Assembly (NCBI RefSeq): GCF_000332975.1
Contig: NZ_BANR01000025.1
Location: 1 to 64,000 of the forward strand
DNA length: 64,000 nt
Direction of reading: 5' to 3'
Source: Gordonia aichiensis NBRC 108223
Lineage (GTDB): Bacteria; Actinomycetota; Actinomycetes; Mycobacteriales; Mycobacteriaceae
Within the stretch, counting starts at the first letter, position 1; the number at the start of each line of letters is the position of its first letter. The notes under the pieces were generated by a model. The model was not told where the DNA came from. It ran no database searches and was given only the letters and a program-made list of their open reading frames with translations. The position numbers and the translations under genes were made by a program. Positions 44,024-53,008 of the stretch are shown piece after piece.

Positions 44024-45229
44024 ATGCGCCTTGATCGACGACGTTTCGCAGGTGTCCGTACGGCCGGCATCGTGCTCGCTGTCGCCGCAACGCTGACGGC
44101 ATGCCAGACAGGCTCCTCCGGTGGCGGATCCTCGGTGACGTCCGCGTACGCGTCGACTCATTCGTCGACGAGCAGTGCGGCGTCATCGGCTGCGGCGCCG
44201 GAGGCGGTGGCCAACGGCTGTGGCGCGCCGGAACTGTCACGAATGACGTTGCGTCAGAAGCTCGCTCAGCTCATCGTCGTCGGTGTGACGGGAACCGCCG
44301 ACGCAACGCAGGTGGTGCAGCGCGAACACATCGGCGGCATCTTCGTCGGAAGCTGGACGGACAAGTCGATCCTGACCAGCGGCGCGGCCTCGCGGCTGTC
44401 GCGTTCGCAGCCCATCCCGCTGATGGTGACCGTCGACCAGGAGGGCGGTCGCGTGTCGCGTCTGTCGTCGCTGGGCATCGACAGCCCCTCGGCACGTGAA
44501 CTGGCCCAGACCAAGACGCCCGCGCAGGTACGCGCCGTGGCGGCGTCGGTCGGCCGACAACTCAAGAAGCTGGGCATCACCGTCGACTTCGCTCCGGACG
44601 CGGATGTGAGTGACGAGAGTGCCGACGAGGTGATCGGCGACCGTTCGTTCAGCAACGATCCGCAGGTGGTCGCCGAGTATGCGGGCGCCTTCGCCGCCGG
44701 CCTCGAGGACGCGGGCATCATGCCGGTCTACAAGCACTTCCCCGGCCACGGACACGGCTCGGGCGACTCGCACACCGGCGTGGTGCGGACACCGCCGCTG
44801 TCGTCGCTGATCACCAGCGACCTCGTGCCGTACAAGACGCTTCTCCGCAACCCGGGCAACGCAGGCGTGATGGTCGGGCACCTGATCGTTCCCGGGCTGA
44901 CCGGCGCGGAGACCCCGTCGAGTATCAGTCCGCGCGCGATGACCATGCTGCGGACGGGCAAGCCGTACGGGGGCCCGGCGTTCAACGGCGTCATCTTCTC
45001 CGACGACCTTTCGGGCATGGCGGCGATCAGCGAGCGGTACCCCATCGAGCAGGCGGCCCTGATGTCGATCAAGGCGGGCGGCGACATCGCGCTGTGGATC
45101 ACCACCGACCGCGTTTCCGCCGTTCTCGACGCCATGCAGCGCGCCGTGTCTGCCGGAACACTCACGCAGGCCCGCGTCGACCGCTCCGTGGTGCGCATCC
45201 TGCGTGCGAAGGGCGTGCTGCACTGCTGA
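44024..45229 (+). CDS. lpqI: LpqI, GH3 beta-N-acetylglucosaminidase lipoprotein
   Basis: 401 aa from the ATG at 44024. The signal peptide MRLDRRRFAGVRTAGIVLAV ends in the lipobox LTAC (Cys27), and the DRRRFAG start looks like a Tat-type signal. A Ser-rich linker follows. The GH3 NagZ domain has LIVVGVTGT, VDQEGGRVSRL, DFAPDADVSD, the His-containing loop KHFPGHGHGSGDSH and the nucleophile Asp in VIFSDDLSGMAAI. It cleaves N-acetylglucosamine from muropeptides during wall recycling on the outer face of the membrane. The place next to aftD and the TetR regulator matches Rv0236c-Rv0238. Confidence 0.94.
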   Translation: MRLDRRRFAGVRTAGIVLAVAATLTACQTGSSGGGSSVTSAYASTHSSTSSAASSAAAPEAVANGCGAPELSRMTLRQKLAQLIVVGVTGTADATQVVQREHIGGIFVGSWTDKSILTSGAASRLSRSQPIPLMVTVDQEGGRVSRLSSLGIDSPSARELAQTKTPAQVRAVAASVGRQLKKLGITVDFAPDADVSDESADEVIGDRSFSNDPQVVAEYAGAFAAGLEDAGIMPVYKHFPGHGHGSGDSHTGVVRTPPLSSLITSDLVPYKTLLRNPGNAGVMVGHLIVPGLTGAETPSSISPRAMTMLRTGKPYGGPAFNGVIFSDDLSGMAAISERYPIEQAALMSIKAGGDIALWITTDRVSAVLDAMQRAVSAGTLTQARVDRSVVRILRAKGVLHC

Positions 45230-45293
45230 CCGCGCGGTCCGCCTTCAGCACCGCGAATCGGGCCGAGGGAACCGGGTTCGGGCACCGCAGAAA

Positions 45294-45309
45294 CTTACCC
45301 ACTGGTAAG
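45294..45309. promoter_or_regulatory. 16-bp palindromic operator in front of the tetR gene
   Basis: CTTACCCACTGGTAAG has perfect 6-bp arms around a 4-bp centre. It covers a -35-like TTACCC (45295-45300); 16 bases on is the -10-like GATACT (45317-45322). The same type of palindrome is found before fabG4/fadA2 and fadE5. It is probably the autoregulatory site of the TetR protein (inference). Confidence 0.75.
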
Positions 45310-45354
45310 GTTTGTGGATACTCGACGTTCGCGGCGTCGCAAAGGAGATGAACG

Positions 45355-45999
45355 ATGGCAGGCGGAACCAAGCGGCTCCCACGCGCGGTTCGTGAGCAAC
45401 AGATGCTCGACGCCGCGGTCAAGGTGTTCTCGGAGAATGGCTTTCGCGAGGCGTCGATGGATTCGATCGCTGCCGAGGCGCAGATCAGCAAGCCGATGCT
45501 CTACCTGTACTACGGGTCCAAGGACGAACTGTTCAGCGCATGTATCGCGCGTGAGTCCGGCAGGTTCATCGACGCGATGGCCGTCGGCTTCGACCCCACA
45601 CTGCGCCAGCGGGATCAGGCACGCACGGTGGTCCGCGAGTTCCTGGGGTACGTCGATGAGCACCGGCAGTCGTGGAAGGTGCTCTATCGCGTGGCGATCG
45701 GCACGGCCAATTTCGCACAGATCGTGCGCGACAGCCGCGATCGCGTCACCGACATGGTTGCCGAACTGATCCGTCGCGGAACCACCATCGAGGGCGCCAG
45801 CGATATCGACTTCGAGCTGACCGCCGTCGCTCTCGTCGGCGCGGGAGAGGCTGTTGCCGACCGCATTTCGGAGGGCGACGTCGACATCGACACGGCCACC
45901 GACCTCCTCGTGGGCATCACCTGGCGCGGTTTGAAGGGCGTCGGTAGTGATCACGTCGCCGACGGCGAGGAGACGACACCCTCAGAGACAACGGCCTGA
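45355..45999 (+). CDS. TetR family regulator (Rv0238-like)
   Basis: 214 aa. The N-terminal helix-turn-helix (about 12-58) has the family pattern REQQMLDAAVKVFSENGF, then ASMDSIAAEAQISKPMLYLYYGSKDELF. The C-terminal domain is helical and would bind an effector, perhaps an acyl-CoA, given the neighbours. GGAG lies upstream of the ATG (AAAGGAGATGAACG). A palindromic site overlaps its promoter region. The same 16-bp site occurs at fabG4/fadA2 and fadE5, so I propose it represses this fatty-acid module. It converges with htdX across a hairpin. Confidence 0.92.
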   Translation: MAGGTKRLPRAVREQQMLDAAVKVFSENGFREASMDSIAAEAQISKPMLYLYYGSKDELFSACIARESGRFIDAMAVGFDPTLRQRDQARTVVREFLGYVDEHRQSWKVLYRVAIGTANFAQIVRDSRDRVTDMVAELIRRGTTIEGASDIDFELTAVALVGAGEAVADRISEGDVDIDTATDLLVGITWRGLKGVGSDHVADGEETTPSETTA

Positions 46000-46004
46000 A
46001 AGCG

Positions 46005-46044
46005 GCACTGCCGCCCACACGTTCCAGAGTGTGGGCGGCAGCGC
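46005..46044. terminator. hairpin between convergent tetR and htdX
   Basis: CTGCCGCCCACAC (46008-46020) pairs perfectly with GTGTGGGCGGCAG (46029-46041) around an 8-nt loop; two more pairs follow a mismatch. There is no U-tract on either side, as is common for actinobacterial hairpins. It probably serves both convergent genes. Confidence 0.7.
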
Positions 46045-46065
46045 TGTGCAGGGGGCTTGCTCTCC

Positions 46066-46968
46066 TCAGTCGCCGCGCGTGGTGGCGGTCAGGTACGGAT
46101 ACCCCTTGCGCCGGTGGAGGATCGAGATGTCGAAGTTGCCGGACGATTTGCCGCCCACCCCGTCGATGCGCCGGACGTACAGGTTGATCTTCGCCGGTAG
46201 CAGGATCGGCTTGCCCCACTTGACGGTGTAGGTGACATGGTCGGGCAGCTGTGCCTCGACATTCGCGATCGCCGCTGCGGCACTCCACATCCCGTGGGCG
46301 ATAGCCTTGGGGAACCCGAAGGCCTTGGCGCTCAGATCGCTCATGTGGATCGGGTTGCGGTCGCCAGATGCAGCTGCGTACTCGCGGATGCGTCCGAGAT
46401 CGACTGCCAGAACCGCATTCGGCGGTGGCGGAGCCTGCTCGCGCGGCGCGGGTCCGCGCGGTTCATCGGACAGGCTGGTGCGTTGCTGCGAGAGGAACGT
46501 CGCCACCTGGCGGGTGACCGGCTCGGTACCGACGCTGAACTCCGACACCATGTCGACGAGGATGCCCTTGCGATGTTCGCGCAGATTCTCCGCGTGTGTC
46601 TCGATGGTCAGCGGCTCGTCGACGCCGATCGGCCGGAACCGCTCGACGGTGTTCTCCAGATGCACCGAACCGACTGCGCCGAAAGGAAAGTCGGCGTCGG
46701 TCATGATCTTCATCGCCAGCGGGAACTGCAGGACGAACGGGTACGTGATCGGCAGCACAGGGCCGAACTGCTGCCCGGTCGCGAGCGTGTAGGCATGTAG
46801 CCGCTCGGGGTCGACCCGCACGTTCTCGAGGCGATAACGCGTGTCGGGTAGGGCCGTATCGGGACGTACCGGCCCCGCCTTGCCGATCACCGGAAGCATT
46901 GCGGTGACAGCCTTCGAGTAGACGTCGAGCGTGCTCGGCGGTCCGTCGAGTGTGATCGTCTTGCTCAT
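46066..46968 (-). CDS. htdX: MaoC-like (3R)-hydroxyacyl-thioester dehydratase HtdX
   Basis: 300 aa, double hot-dog protein. The N-terminal part (residues 1-150) contains TGQQFGPVLPITYPFVLQFPL and HLENTVERFRPI. The C-terminal hot dog has the hydratase-2 motif: AAASGDRNPIHMSDLSAKAFGFPKAIAHGM, here cited in pieces, with catalytic Asp and His in SGDRNPIH. It removes or adds water at (3R)-hydroxyacyl-CoA or ACP. The start codon shares a base with the fabG4 stop, so the two are co-translated, as in Rv0241c-Rv0242c. Confidence 0.92.
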   Translation of the reverse strand: MSKTITLDGPPSTLDVYSKAVTAMLPVIGKAGPVRPDTALPDTRYRLENVRVDPERLHAYTLATGQQFGPVLPITYPFVLQFPLAMKIMTDADFPFGAVGSVHLENTVERFRPIGVDEPLTIETHAENLREHRKGILVDMVSEFSVGTEPVTRQVATFLSQQRTSLSDEPRGPAPREQAPPPPNAVLAVDLGRIREYAAASGDRNPIHMSDLSAKAFGFPKAIAHGMWSAAAAIANVEAQLPDHVTYTVKWGKPILLPAKINLYVRRIDGVGGKSSGNFDISILHRRKGYPYLTATTRGD

Positions 46969-48332
46969 CAGGCCCCCAGGAATCCCTGGCCGCAGACGCG
47001 GACCACGTTGCCGGTGATGGCGTTGCTCGCAGGGTTGGCGAAGTAGGCGACGGTCTCGGCGACGTCGACGGTCTGGCCACCCTGCTGCAGGGAGCTCATC
47101 AGGCGACCGGCCTCACGCGTGGCGAGCGGGATGGCCGCGGTCATCTTGGTCTCGATGAAGCCAGGGGCCACCGCGTTGATGGTGATGCCCTTCTTCTTGA
47201 GGATCGGCGAGTACGCGTCGACGAGTCCGATCACGCCGGCCTTCGACGTGCCGTAGTTCGTCTGACCGCGGTTGCCCGCGATACCTGCGATCGAGCTCAC
47301 GTCGACGACGGCACCGCCCGAACGCAGCGCATCCTTCTCGACGAGTGCGTTCACGAGCGACTGCGGCGCAACGAGATTGACCGAGATCACCGAGTTCCAG
47401 CGACCCTCGTCCATGTTGGCGAGCAGCTTGTCGCGGGTGATGCCTGCGTTGTTGACGATGATGTCGATGCCGCCGTGACGTTCGAGTGCGTGCTCGGCCA
47501 GCTTCTCACCGGCGTCGGGTGCGCTCACGTCGAGCGGGAAGGCTGTGCCGTTGACCTTGTTCGCGGTCTGCGCGAGTGCCTCCCCGGCAGCCGGGATGTC
47601 GGCGCAGATGACGTGGGCGCCGTCGCGGGCCAGGACCTCGGCGATGGTGGCACCGATACCGCGCGCGGCACCGGTGACGACCGCGACCTTGCCGTCGAGG
47701 GGCTTGTCCCAATTCGACGGCGCGACCGAATCGTCGGCGTCGACGCGGATGACCTGGGCGTCGACGAAGGCCGACTTGGCCGACAGGACGAAGCGCAGCG
47801 TCGACTCGAGCCCGGTGACACCGGTCTTGGCGTCGGGGGAGACGTAGACGAGCTGGACGGTCGACCCCTTCAGCAGTTCCTTGCCGAGTGAACGCGTGAA
47901 GCCCTCGAGTGCGCGCTGTGCGACGTGCTCGTCGGGATCGGAGATGAGTTCGGGGGTCGTGCCCAGTACGACGAATCGTGCGCAGCCCGCCGTCGACCGC
48001 ATGACCGGCGCGAAGAACTCGTAGAGCGCGCTGAGGTCGGCGGGCTTCGTGATGCCCGTGGCGTCGAAGACCAGGCCGCCGTACTTGTCGGCGCTGCGAC
48101 CCGAGGTCGCATTGTGGATCAGGGTGTAGTCAGGAGTGGAGAGGATCTCGCGCACCGGCTCGACGAGTCGACCGGTGCCGCCGAGCAGCACGGGGCCCGG
48201 CAGTGGCGGCTCGGACGGCTTGTACCGACGCAGCGTGGGCGGCACAGGGAGTCCGGCCTGCTTGGCGATGAACGATCCGGGGCCGGAATGGACAAAACTC
48301 GAATACAGACCGGCGGTTCCGTTGGAAGCCAC
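46968..48332 (-). CDS. fabG4: FabG4, NADH-dependent 3-oxoacyl reductase
   Basis: 454 aa from the GTG at 48332, with AGGAG seven bases upstream; this equals the length of M. tuberculosis FabG4 as I recall. It is a high-molecular-weight FabG: an N-terminal flavodoxin-like domain (about 1-200) that has lost the cofactor loop, then a complete SDR domain with [29 protein letters not shown], the Ser of [10 protein letters not shown], Tyr360 and Lys364. It reduces 3-oxoacyl-CoA of varied length. The gene precedes htdX and is divergent from fadA2. A 16-bp palindrome lies in the shared promoter region. Confidence 0.95.
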   Translation of the reverse strand: MASNGTAGLYSSFVHSGPGSFIAKQAGLPVPPTLRRYKPSEPPLPGPVLLGGTGRLVEPVREILSTPDYTLIHNATSGRSADKYGGLVFDATGITKPADLSALYEFFAPVMRSTAGCARFVVLGTTPELISDPDEHVAQRALEGFTRSLGKELLKGSTVQLVYVSPDAKTGVTGLESTLRFVLSAKSAFVDAQVIRVDADDSVAPSNWDKPLDGKVAVVTGAARGIGATIAEVLARDGAHVICADIPAAGEALAQTANKVNGTAFPLDVSAPDAGEKLAEHALERHGGIDIIVNNAGITRDKLLANMDEGRWNSVISVNLVAPQSLVNALVEKDALRSGGAVVDVSSIAGIAGNRGQTNYGTSKAGVIGLVDAYSPILKKKGITINAVAPGFIETKMTAAIPLATREAGRLMSSLQQGGQTVDVAETVAYFANPASNAITGNVVRVCGQGFLGA

Positions 48333-48440
48333 GTGAATCTCCTCTGATCGTGATGTGCGGCTCGGCGTAGAGCTGAGTGAATAACAGTGGGTGTCTGGCT
48401 GTCGACGGCCTCTCGAGGTCCGAAGCAGTTCGACATCTAA

Positions 48441-48456
48441 CTTACTCTGGAGTAAG
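48441..48456. promoter_or_regulatory. 16-bp palindromic operator between fabG4 and fadA2
   Basis: CTTACTCTGGAGTAAG is a palindrome with 7-bp arms. On the plus strand TTACTC (48442-48447) and TATACG (48464-48469) form -35 and -10-like boxes with 16 bases between, exactly the spacing seen at tetR. Binding here could control both the minus-strand fabG4-htdX unit and fadA2. Confidence 0.75.
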
Positions 48457-48497
48457 AATACGCTATACGTGTCAACCCTCATCCCTGGGAGATCCAA

Positions 48498-49793
48498 GTG
48501 GCCTACACACCCAAGACCCGCGACGAGCGCCCGGTCGCGATCCTCGGCGGCAACCGCATTCCGTTCGCGCGCCAGGACAAGGCATACGCCAAGGTCGGCA
48601 ACCAAGACATGTTCACCGCGGCCCTCGACGGGCTGGTGAGCCGGTTCAACGTCCAGGGTGAGCGGCTCGGCATGGTCGCCGGCGGCGCGGTGCTGAAGCA
48701 CTCGCGTGATTTCAATCTCATCCGCGAATGCGTGCTCGGTTCCGCGCTCTCGCCCTACACGCCCGCCTTCGACCTCCAGCAGGCCTGCGGCACCGGCCTG
48801 CAGGCGATCACCGCTGTCGCCGACGGCATTGCCCGCGGCCGCTACGACGTGGCGGTCGGTGGCGGCGTCGACACCACGTCCGACGCCCCGATCGGTGTCT
48901 CCGAGGATCTGCGCCTCTCACTCCTCGAGGTCAACCGCGCACGCTCGCCCAAGGATCAGGTCCTCGGCATCCTGAAGGCGCTGCCGAAGCTCGGCATCGA
49001 GATCCCCAAGAACGGCGAGCCGCGCACCGGCATGTCGATGGGCGAGCACGCGGCCATCACCGCCAAGGAGTTCGGCATCAAGCGTGCCGATCAGGACGAA
49101 CTCGCCGCAGCGAGCCACCAGAAGATGGCAGCTGCGTACGACGCCGGATTCTTCGACGACCTGATCACCCCCTACCAGGGGCTGATCCGCGACCAGAACC
49201 TCCGCGGAGACTCGACCGTCGAGAAGCTCGCCAAGCTCAAGCCGGTCTTCGGTGTCTCGTTCGGCGACGCCACCATGACCGCGGGCAATTCGACGCCGCT
49301 CACCGACGGTGCGTCGACCGTGCTGCTCTCGTCCGACGAGTGGGCCCAGGAGAAGGGGCTGCCGGTTCTGGCCTACTTCGTCGATTCCGAGACCGCCGCC
49401 GTCGACTACGTCAACGGCCCGGACGGACTGCTCATGGCGCCGACCTACGCGATCCCGCGACTCCTCAAGCGCAACGGACTGACGCTGCAGGACTTCGACT
49501 TCTACGAGATCCACGAGGCGTTCGCCTCGGTGGTGCTCGCGACGCTGCAGGCGTTCGAGAGCGAAGAGTATTGCAAGGAGCGCCTCGGCCTCGACGCCGC
49601 GCTCGGGCCGATCGATCGCAGCAAACTCAACGTCAACGGCTCCTCGCTCGCCGCAGGGCACCCGTTCGCCGCGACCGGTGGTCGGATCGTCGCCCAGGCC
49701 GCCAAGCAGATCAAGGCGAACGGTGGCGGTCGGGCGCTCATCTCGATCTGTGCCGCCGGTGGCCAGGGCGTGACGGCGATCATCGAGGGCTGA
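48498..49793 (+). CDS. fadA2: FadA2/FadI-type acetyl-CoA acetyltransferase (thiolase)
   Basis: 431 aa from the GTG at 48498, preceded by GGGAG. Thiolase fold with acylation Cys97 in [11 protein letters not shown], the His of [11 protein letters not shown], the motif [18 protein letters not shown], and the second Cys in [14 protein letters not shown]. It performs the last step of beta-oxidation, splitting 3-oxoacyl-CoA. No trifunctional alpha partner lies next to it; the 3-hydroxyacyl step could come from FabG4. A strong terminator follows. Confidence 0.95.
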   Translation: MAYTPKTRDERPVAILGGNRIPFARQDKAYAKVGNQDMFTAALDGLVSRFNVQGERLGMVAGGAVLKHSRDFNLIRECVLGSALSPYTPAFDLQQACGTGLQAITAVADGIARGRYDVAVGGGVDTTSDAPIGVSEDLRLSLLEVNRARSPKDQVLGILKALPKLGIEIPKNGEPRTGMSMGEHAAITAKEFGIKRADQDELAAASHQKMAAAYDAGFFDDLITPYQGLIRDQNLRGDSTVEKLAKLKPVFGVSFGDATMTAGNSTPLTDGASTVLLSSDEWAQEKGLPVLAYFVDSETAAVDYVNGPDGLLMAPTYAIPRLLKRNGLTLQDFDFYEIHEAFASVVLATLQAFESEEYCKERLGLDAALGPIDRSKLNVNGSSLAAGHPFAATGGRIVAQAAKQIKANGGGRALISICAAGGQGVTAIIEG

Positions 49794-49883
49794 GCCGCTC
49801 GTGATCTGCCGTTCCCGTCGGTTCGGTCAAAGGTTTCCCAACCGCGTGTAACGAATCGGAACGCAGGGTAGATATACGTGTTA

Positions 49884-49940
49884 GCTCCGGTTGAGCTGTC
49901 AGACCCCCGACCCGACAGCTCGACCGGAGCGCCTGTTTTT
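49884..49940 (+). terminator. strong intrinsic terminator after fadA2
   Basis: A 17-bp stem, GCTCCGGTTGAGCTGTC at 49884-49900 and GACAGCTCGACCGGAGC at 49914-49930 (one G-U pair), closes a 13-nt loop. GCCTGTTTTT follows at once. This is one of few classical terminators with a T-run in the window. Confidence 0.9.
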
Positions 49941-50023
49941 CCCAGGTCGGTTACGGTTTTTCCGTACACGCCACCCTGGCGCAGTCCGCGGAGTCCGTTT
50001 CGCCCGCGCCCGAATTGTCCTGT

Positions 50024-51727
50024 ATGACTGACACCGTGATCTCCAGCCCCGCACGTCGGCGACGTGTCGGCGCGCGTGCGGTCGTGGCTGTGGCGCTTCT
50101 CACAACTCTCGTGTTGGCCGGCGATCTGGTCGCGACGCAGTCGCACACGGCTCGCGGTGCGACCACCGCGGGTCTCGAGGTCGGAAACCTCTCTCGTACC
50201 CAACTGGCCCCTGCCGTCGCGGAGCTCCAGAAGCGCGCCGTCCGACCCGTCACGATCCGGACTCCCTCGGGAAGTCAGACGGTGGCACCACACGAACTCG
50301 GCCTGAGCTTCGACGCCGAGGCGACCACCGACCGCCTCATGCGGCAACCGCGCACCCTCTGGGACCGTGTCACAGCGCTCTTCGGACGTTCGCACGACGT
50401 CACGCCGGTCGTCCGGGTCGACCGCACCCGTTTCGCAGCTGCGCTCGATGCGCGCAGGGACGAACTGGAGAAGGCTGCGGTCGAGGGTGGCGTGCGCTAC
50501 CGCGGCGCAACCCCGGTCCCCGAGATGCCGAGTCAGGGATTGCGTGTCGTACGCGATCGCGCCGCGCAGGTCCTGGCCGACCGCTGGCTCGACGGTGACG
50601 CCCCCATCGACCTGCCGATGGAACCGTTCTCACCGACGGTGTCGGCAGAGACCGTTCGACGCACGGTCGAAGGCCCGGCGGCGCGCGCGACGTCGGAGTC
50701 GCTTGCGGTGTCGGGCGTCGAGGGCGCGCGGAAGCGGTTGAGTCCCGAGGACCTCGGCGCGATCCTGCGATTCGAGGCCGACGGCCACGGCGGACTCGTC
50801 CCGCGCGCAGACGAGAAGGTGGTGGCGACTCGCGTCGGCGCCGATCTAGGACGCACGGAGCGAGCCCCCGTCGACGCGACATTCCGGCTGAGCGGTGGCA
50901 GTCCTGAGGTGGTGCCCGCGCGCGACGGTGCACGAATCGACTGGCGGAAGACGACGCAGACCATCGTCGACGCCGCGCTTGCCGACGACCGCCCCGATGC
51001 GGTCGACGCGACGTATCAGGTGCGGAAGCCGAAGTTGACGACGGCGAAGGCGAAGAGCCTCGGCGTCGACGAGGTGGTCTCGGAGTTCACCACCGGCGAC
51101 TTCTCGTCGGCGTCGGGCGAGAACATCAGGCTCGTGGCCCACGAGGTCGACGGCGCGGTGGTGCTGCCCGGTGAATCGTTCTCGCTCAACTCCTACACCG
51201 GTCCGCGGGGTGAGGCTCAGGGGTACGTCACGTCGACGATCATCGACCACGGCAGGCCGTCGAAGGCGGTCGGCGGTGGGATCTCACAGTTTGCGACGAC
51301 GCTCTACAACGCCTCGTACTTCGCGGGACTCGAGGACGTCGACCACACCGAGCACAGCTACTACATCTCGCGGTACCCCGAAGCGCGCGAGGCGACGGTC
51401 TTCGAGGGCGCGATCGACCTCGTCTTCCGCAACAACACGCGCAACGGGATTCTCATCGAGACCAACTGGACCCCGTCGTCGGTGACCGTACGGATGTGGA
51501 GCACCAAGACCGTCGACGTTCAATCGATCACCGGCGATCGGTACGCGTACACCTCGCCCGCGGTCGTCGAGTTGCCGGGCGGTCAGGATTGTATGGCCGC
51601 CACCGGGATTCGTGGTTTCACGACGTCGAACACGCGGGTCATCACCGACGCCGCGAGCGGCAACGAGATCAGCAGGCACACACGGACCGTCAAGTACGAC
51701 CCCGAGCCGACGGTTCGCTGCGTCTGA
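50024..51727 (+). CDS. VanW family protein with peptidoglycan-binding-like domain
   Basis: 567 aa from the ATG at 50024; a TTG nine bases upstream is possible. One N-terminal anchor (about residues 17-40) is followed by two alpha/beta segments that resemble the PG_binding_4 repeats (about 60-290). The VanW domain (about 360-490) shows GESFSLNSYTGPRGEAQGYV and the Gly-rich GGGISQFATTLYNASYFAG, then EATVFEGAIDLVFRNNT. It ends with two Cys (GGQDCMA and TVRCV) that may pair. The protein is exported and should meet peptidoglycan; VanW itself has no proven activity. No vancomycin-resistance genes are nearby. Confidence 0.88.
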   Translation: MTDTVISSPARRRRVGARAVVAVALLTTLVLAGDLVATQSHTARGATTAGLEVGNLSRTQLAPAVAELQKRAVRPVTIRTPSGSQTVAPHELGLSFDAEATTDRLMRQPRTLWDRVTALFGRSHDVTPVVRVDRTRFAAALDARRDELEKAAVEGGVRYRGATPVPEMPSQGLRVVRDRAAQVLADRWLDGDAPIDLPMEPFSPTVSAETVRRTVEGPAARATSESLAVSGVEGARKRLSPEDLGAILRFEADGHGGLVPRADEKVVATRVGADLGRTERAPVDATFRLSGGSPEVVPARDGARIDWRKTTQTIVDAALADDRPDAVDATYQVRKPKLTTAKAKSLGVDEVVSEFTTGDFSSASGENIRLVAHEVDGAVVLPGESFSLNSYTGPRGEAQGYVTSTIIDHGRPSKAVGGGISQFATTLYNASYFAGLEDVDHTEHSYYISRYPEAREATVFEGAIDLVFRNNTRNGILIETNWTPSSVTVRMWSTKTVDVQSITGDRYAYTSPAVVELPGGQDCMAATGIRGFTTSNTRVITDAASGNEISRHTRTVKYDPEPTVRCV

Positions 51728-51801
51728 CATCGGCCCGACACCCCGAGCGATCGCTCGGCCCCTCTGTTATCCCCGACACATCCCGTCGTAGGCTGACCGG
51801 T

Positions 51802-52578
51802 GTGGATATCAATGGAGCAAGTGCAATCGTGACGGGTGGGGCGTCGGGCATCGGCGCCGCAGTGGTTCGCCAGTTGGCCGCCAAGGGCGCGAAGGTCGTC
51901 GTCGCCGACCTCAACGCCGACAAGGGCGGACTGCTGGCCAAAGAGGTGGGCGGAGAGTTCGTCTCGGTCGATGTCACCGACACCGCCGAGATCGAGACCG
52001 CGGTCAACCAGGCGAGTGAACTCGGGCCCCTGCGTGTGCTGGTCAACTCGGCGGGTATCGGTTGGGCGCAGCGCACCATCGGCAAGGACGGCGAGTTCGC
52101 CTCCGCGCACAATCTCGACGCGTACAAGAAGGTCATCGCGATCAATCTGATCGGCACCTTCGATGCGATCCGTCTGGCTGCGACCGCGATGAGTCGGCTC
52201 GAGCCCACAGAGACAGGTGAGCGCGGCGCCATCGTCTCGATGGCCAGTGTCGCGGCATTCGACGGTCAGATCGGCCAGGCCGCCTACTCGTCGTCGAAGG
52301 GCGGCGTTGTCGGCATGACGCTCCCGGTCGCCCGCGACCTGTCGGCCGTCGGCATCCGCGTCAACACCGTCGCACCCGGTCTGATCGACACCCCGATCTA
52401 CGGGTCGGGCCCCGACTCGGATGCGTTCAAGGCCAATCTCGGCAAGAACGTCCTGTTCCCGAAGCGTCTGGGCGAGCCGGACGAGCTGGCGTCGATGGTC
52501 ATCGAACTCGTCAGCAACTCGTACATGAACGCCGAGGTCGTCCGCGTCGACGGCGGCATCCGGATGCCACCGAAGTAA
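51802..52578 (+). CDS. SDR family dehydrogenase (3-hydroxyacyl-CoA dehydrogenase type-2-like)
   Basis: 258 aa from the GTG at 51802. Rossmann fold with VTGGASGIGAAVVRQLA, acidic VVVADLNAD (an Asp at the end of strand 2 favours NAD+), NSAGIGWAQ, catalytic Ser in SMASVAAFDGQ and YSSSK. The sequence near APGLIDTPIYG is close to HSD17B10-like enzymes that oxidise branched or straight 3-hydroxyacyl-CoAs. It could supply the beta-oxidation step missing beside fadA2. A hairpin follows the stop. Confidence 0.88.
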   Translation: MDINGASAIVTGGASGIGAAVVRQLAAKGAKVVVADLNADKGGLLAKEVGGEFVSVDVTDTAEIETAVNQASELGPLRVLVNSAGIGWAQRTIGKDGEFASAHNLDAYKKVIAINLIGTFDAIRLAATAMSRLEPTETGERGAIVSMASVAAFDGQIGQAAYSSSKGGVVGMTLPVARDLSAVGIRVNTVAPGLIDTPIYGSGPDSDAFKANLGKNVLFPKRLGEPDELASMVIELVSNSYMNAEVVRVDGGIRMPPK

Positions 52579-52600
52579 TCGGGCACATGCCCTGGGTCGT

Positions 52601-52634
52601 GAACAGTCGGGTGCCCAGCGGCACCCGACTGTTC
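52601..52634 (+). terminator. hairpin after the SDR gene
   Basis: GAACAGTCGGGTGCC (52601-52615) and GGCACCCGACTGTTC (52620-52634) form a perfect 15-bp stem with a 4-nt loop. No T-run follows. The position 22 bp after the stop and in front of the riboswitch suggests termination. Confidence 0.75.
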
Positions 52635-52689
52635 CGGCGCGACCCGCGTTCACCGAGCTGCCTGGCTGTCGGATAGCCTCGGAGAACAG

Positions 52690-52864
52690 TCGGTTCGTCC
52701 GTTCCGCCGTGTGGAGCCCCGACGTGTGGGCGGACGACGAGACACCGCGATGTGTCGAGGGGAACCCGGTGTGAGTCCGGGACTGTCCCGCAACGGTGAG
52801 TCGACGGCGAGTACGCGTCGACGAGTCCGATCACCTGCCGCTGTGCCGGATACGCCGTATCCGG
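52690..52864 (+). ncRNA. cobalamin riboswitch
   Basis: The core shows the cobalamin aptamer consensus: GGGGAACCCGGTGTGAGTCC at 52759-52778, then GGGACTGTCCCGCAACGGTG, and after a variable arm GAGTCCGATCACCTGCCG at 52823-52840. A further hairpin with arms CCGGATAC/GTATCCGG (52846-52853 and 52857-52864) follows directly and may belong to the expression platform. The controlled gene is the MetE-like one starting at 53009. Riboswitches of this type usually lower expression when B12 is present. The exact 5' border is approximate. Confidence 0.9.
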
Positions 52865-53008
52865 CGGTCTGTCCGCCTCGAGGATGAGCGCGCGGCACTC
52901 CGACTACCCGGTTGCGGGTGGGGCTCTTGCAGATAAGGGTTCATGGGCGTGCACACGTGGTCGTAGGGCGGACGCCATCCGAACCGATCGAAAGTGTGCA
53001 GTAACCCG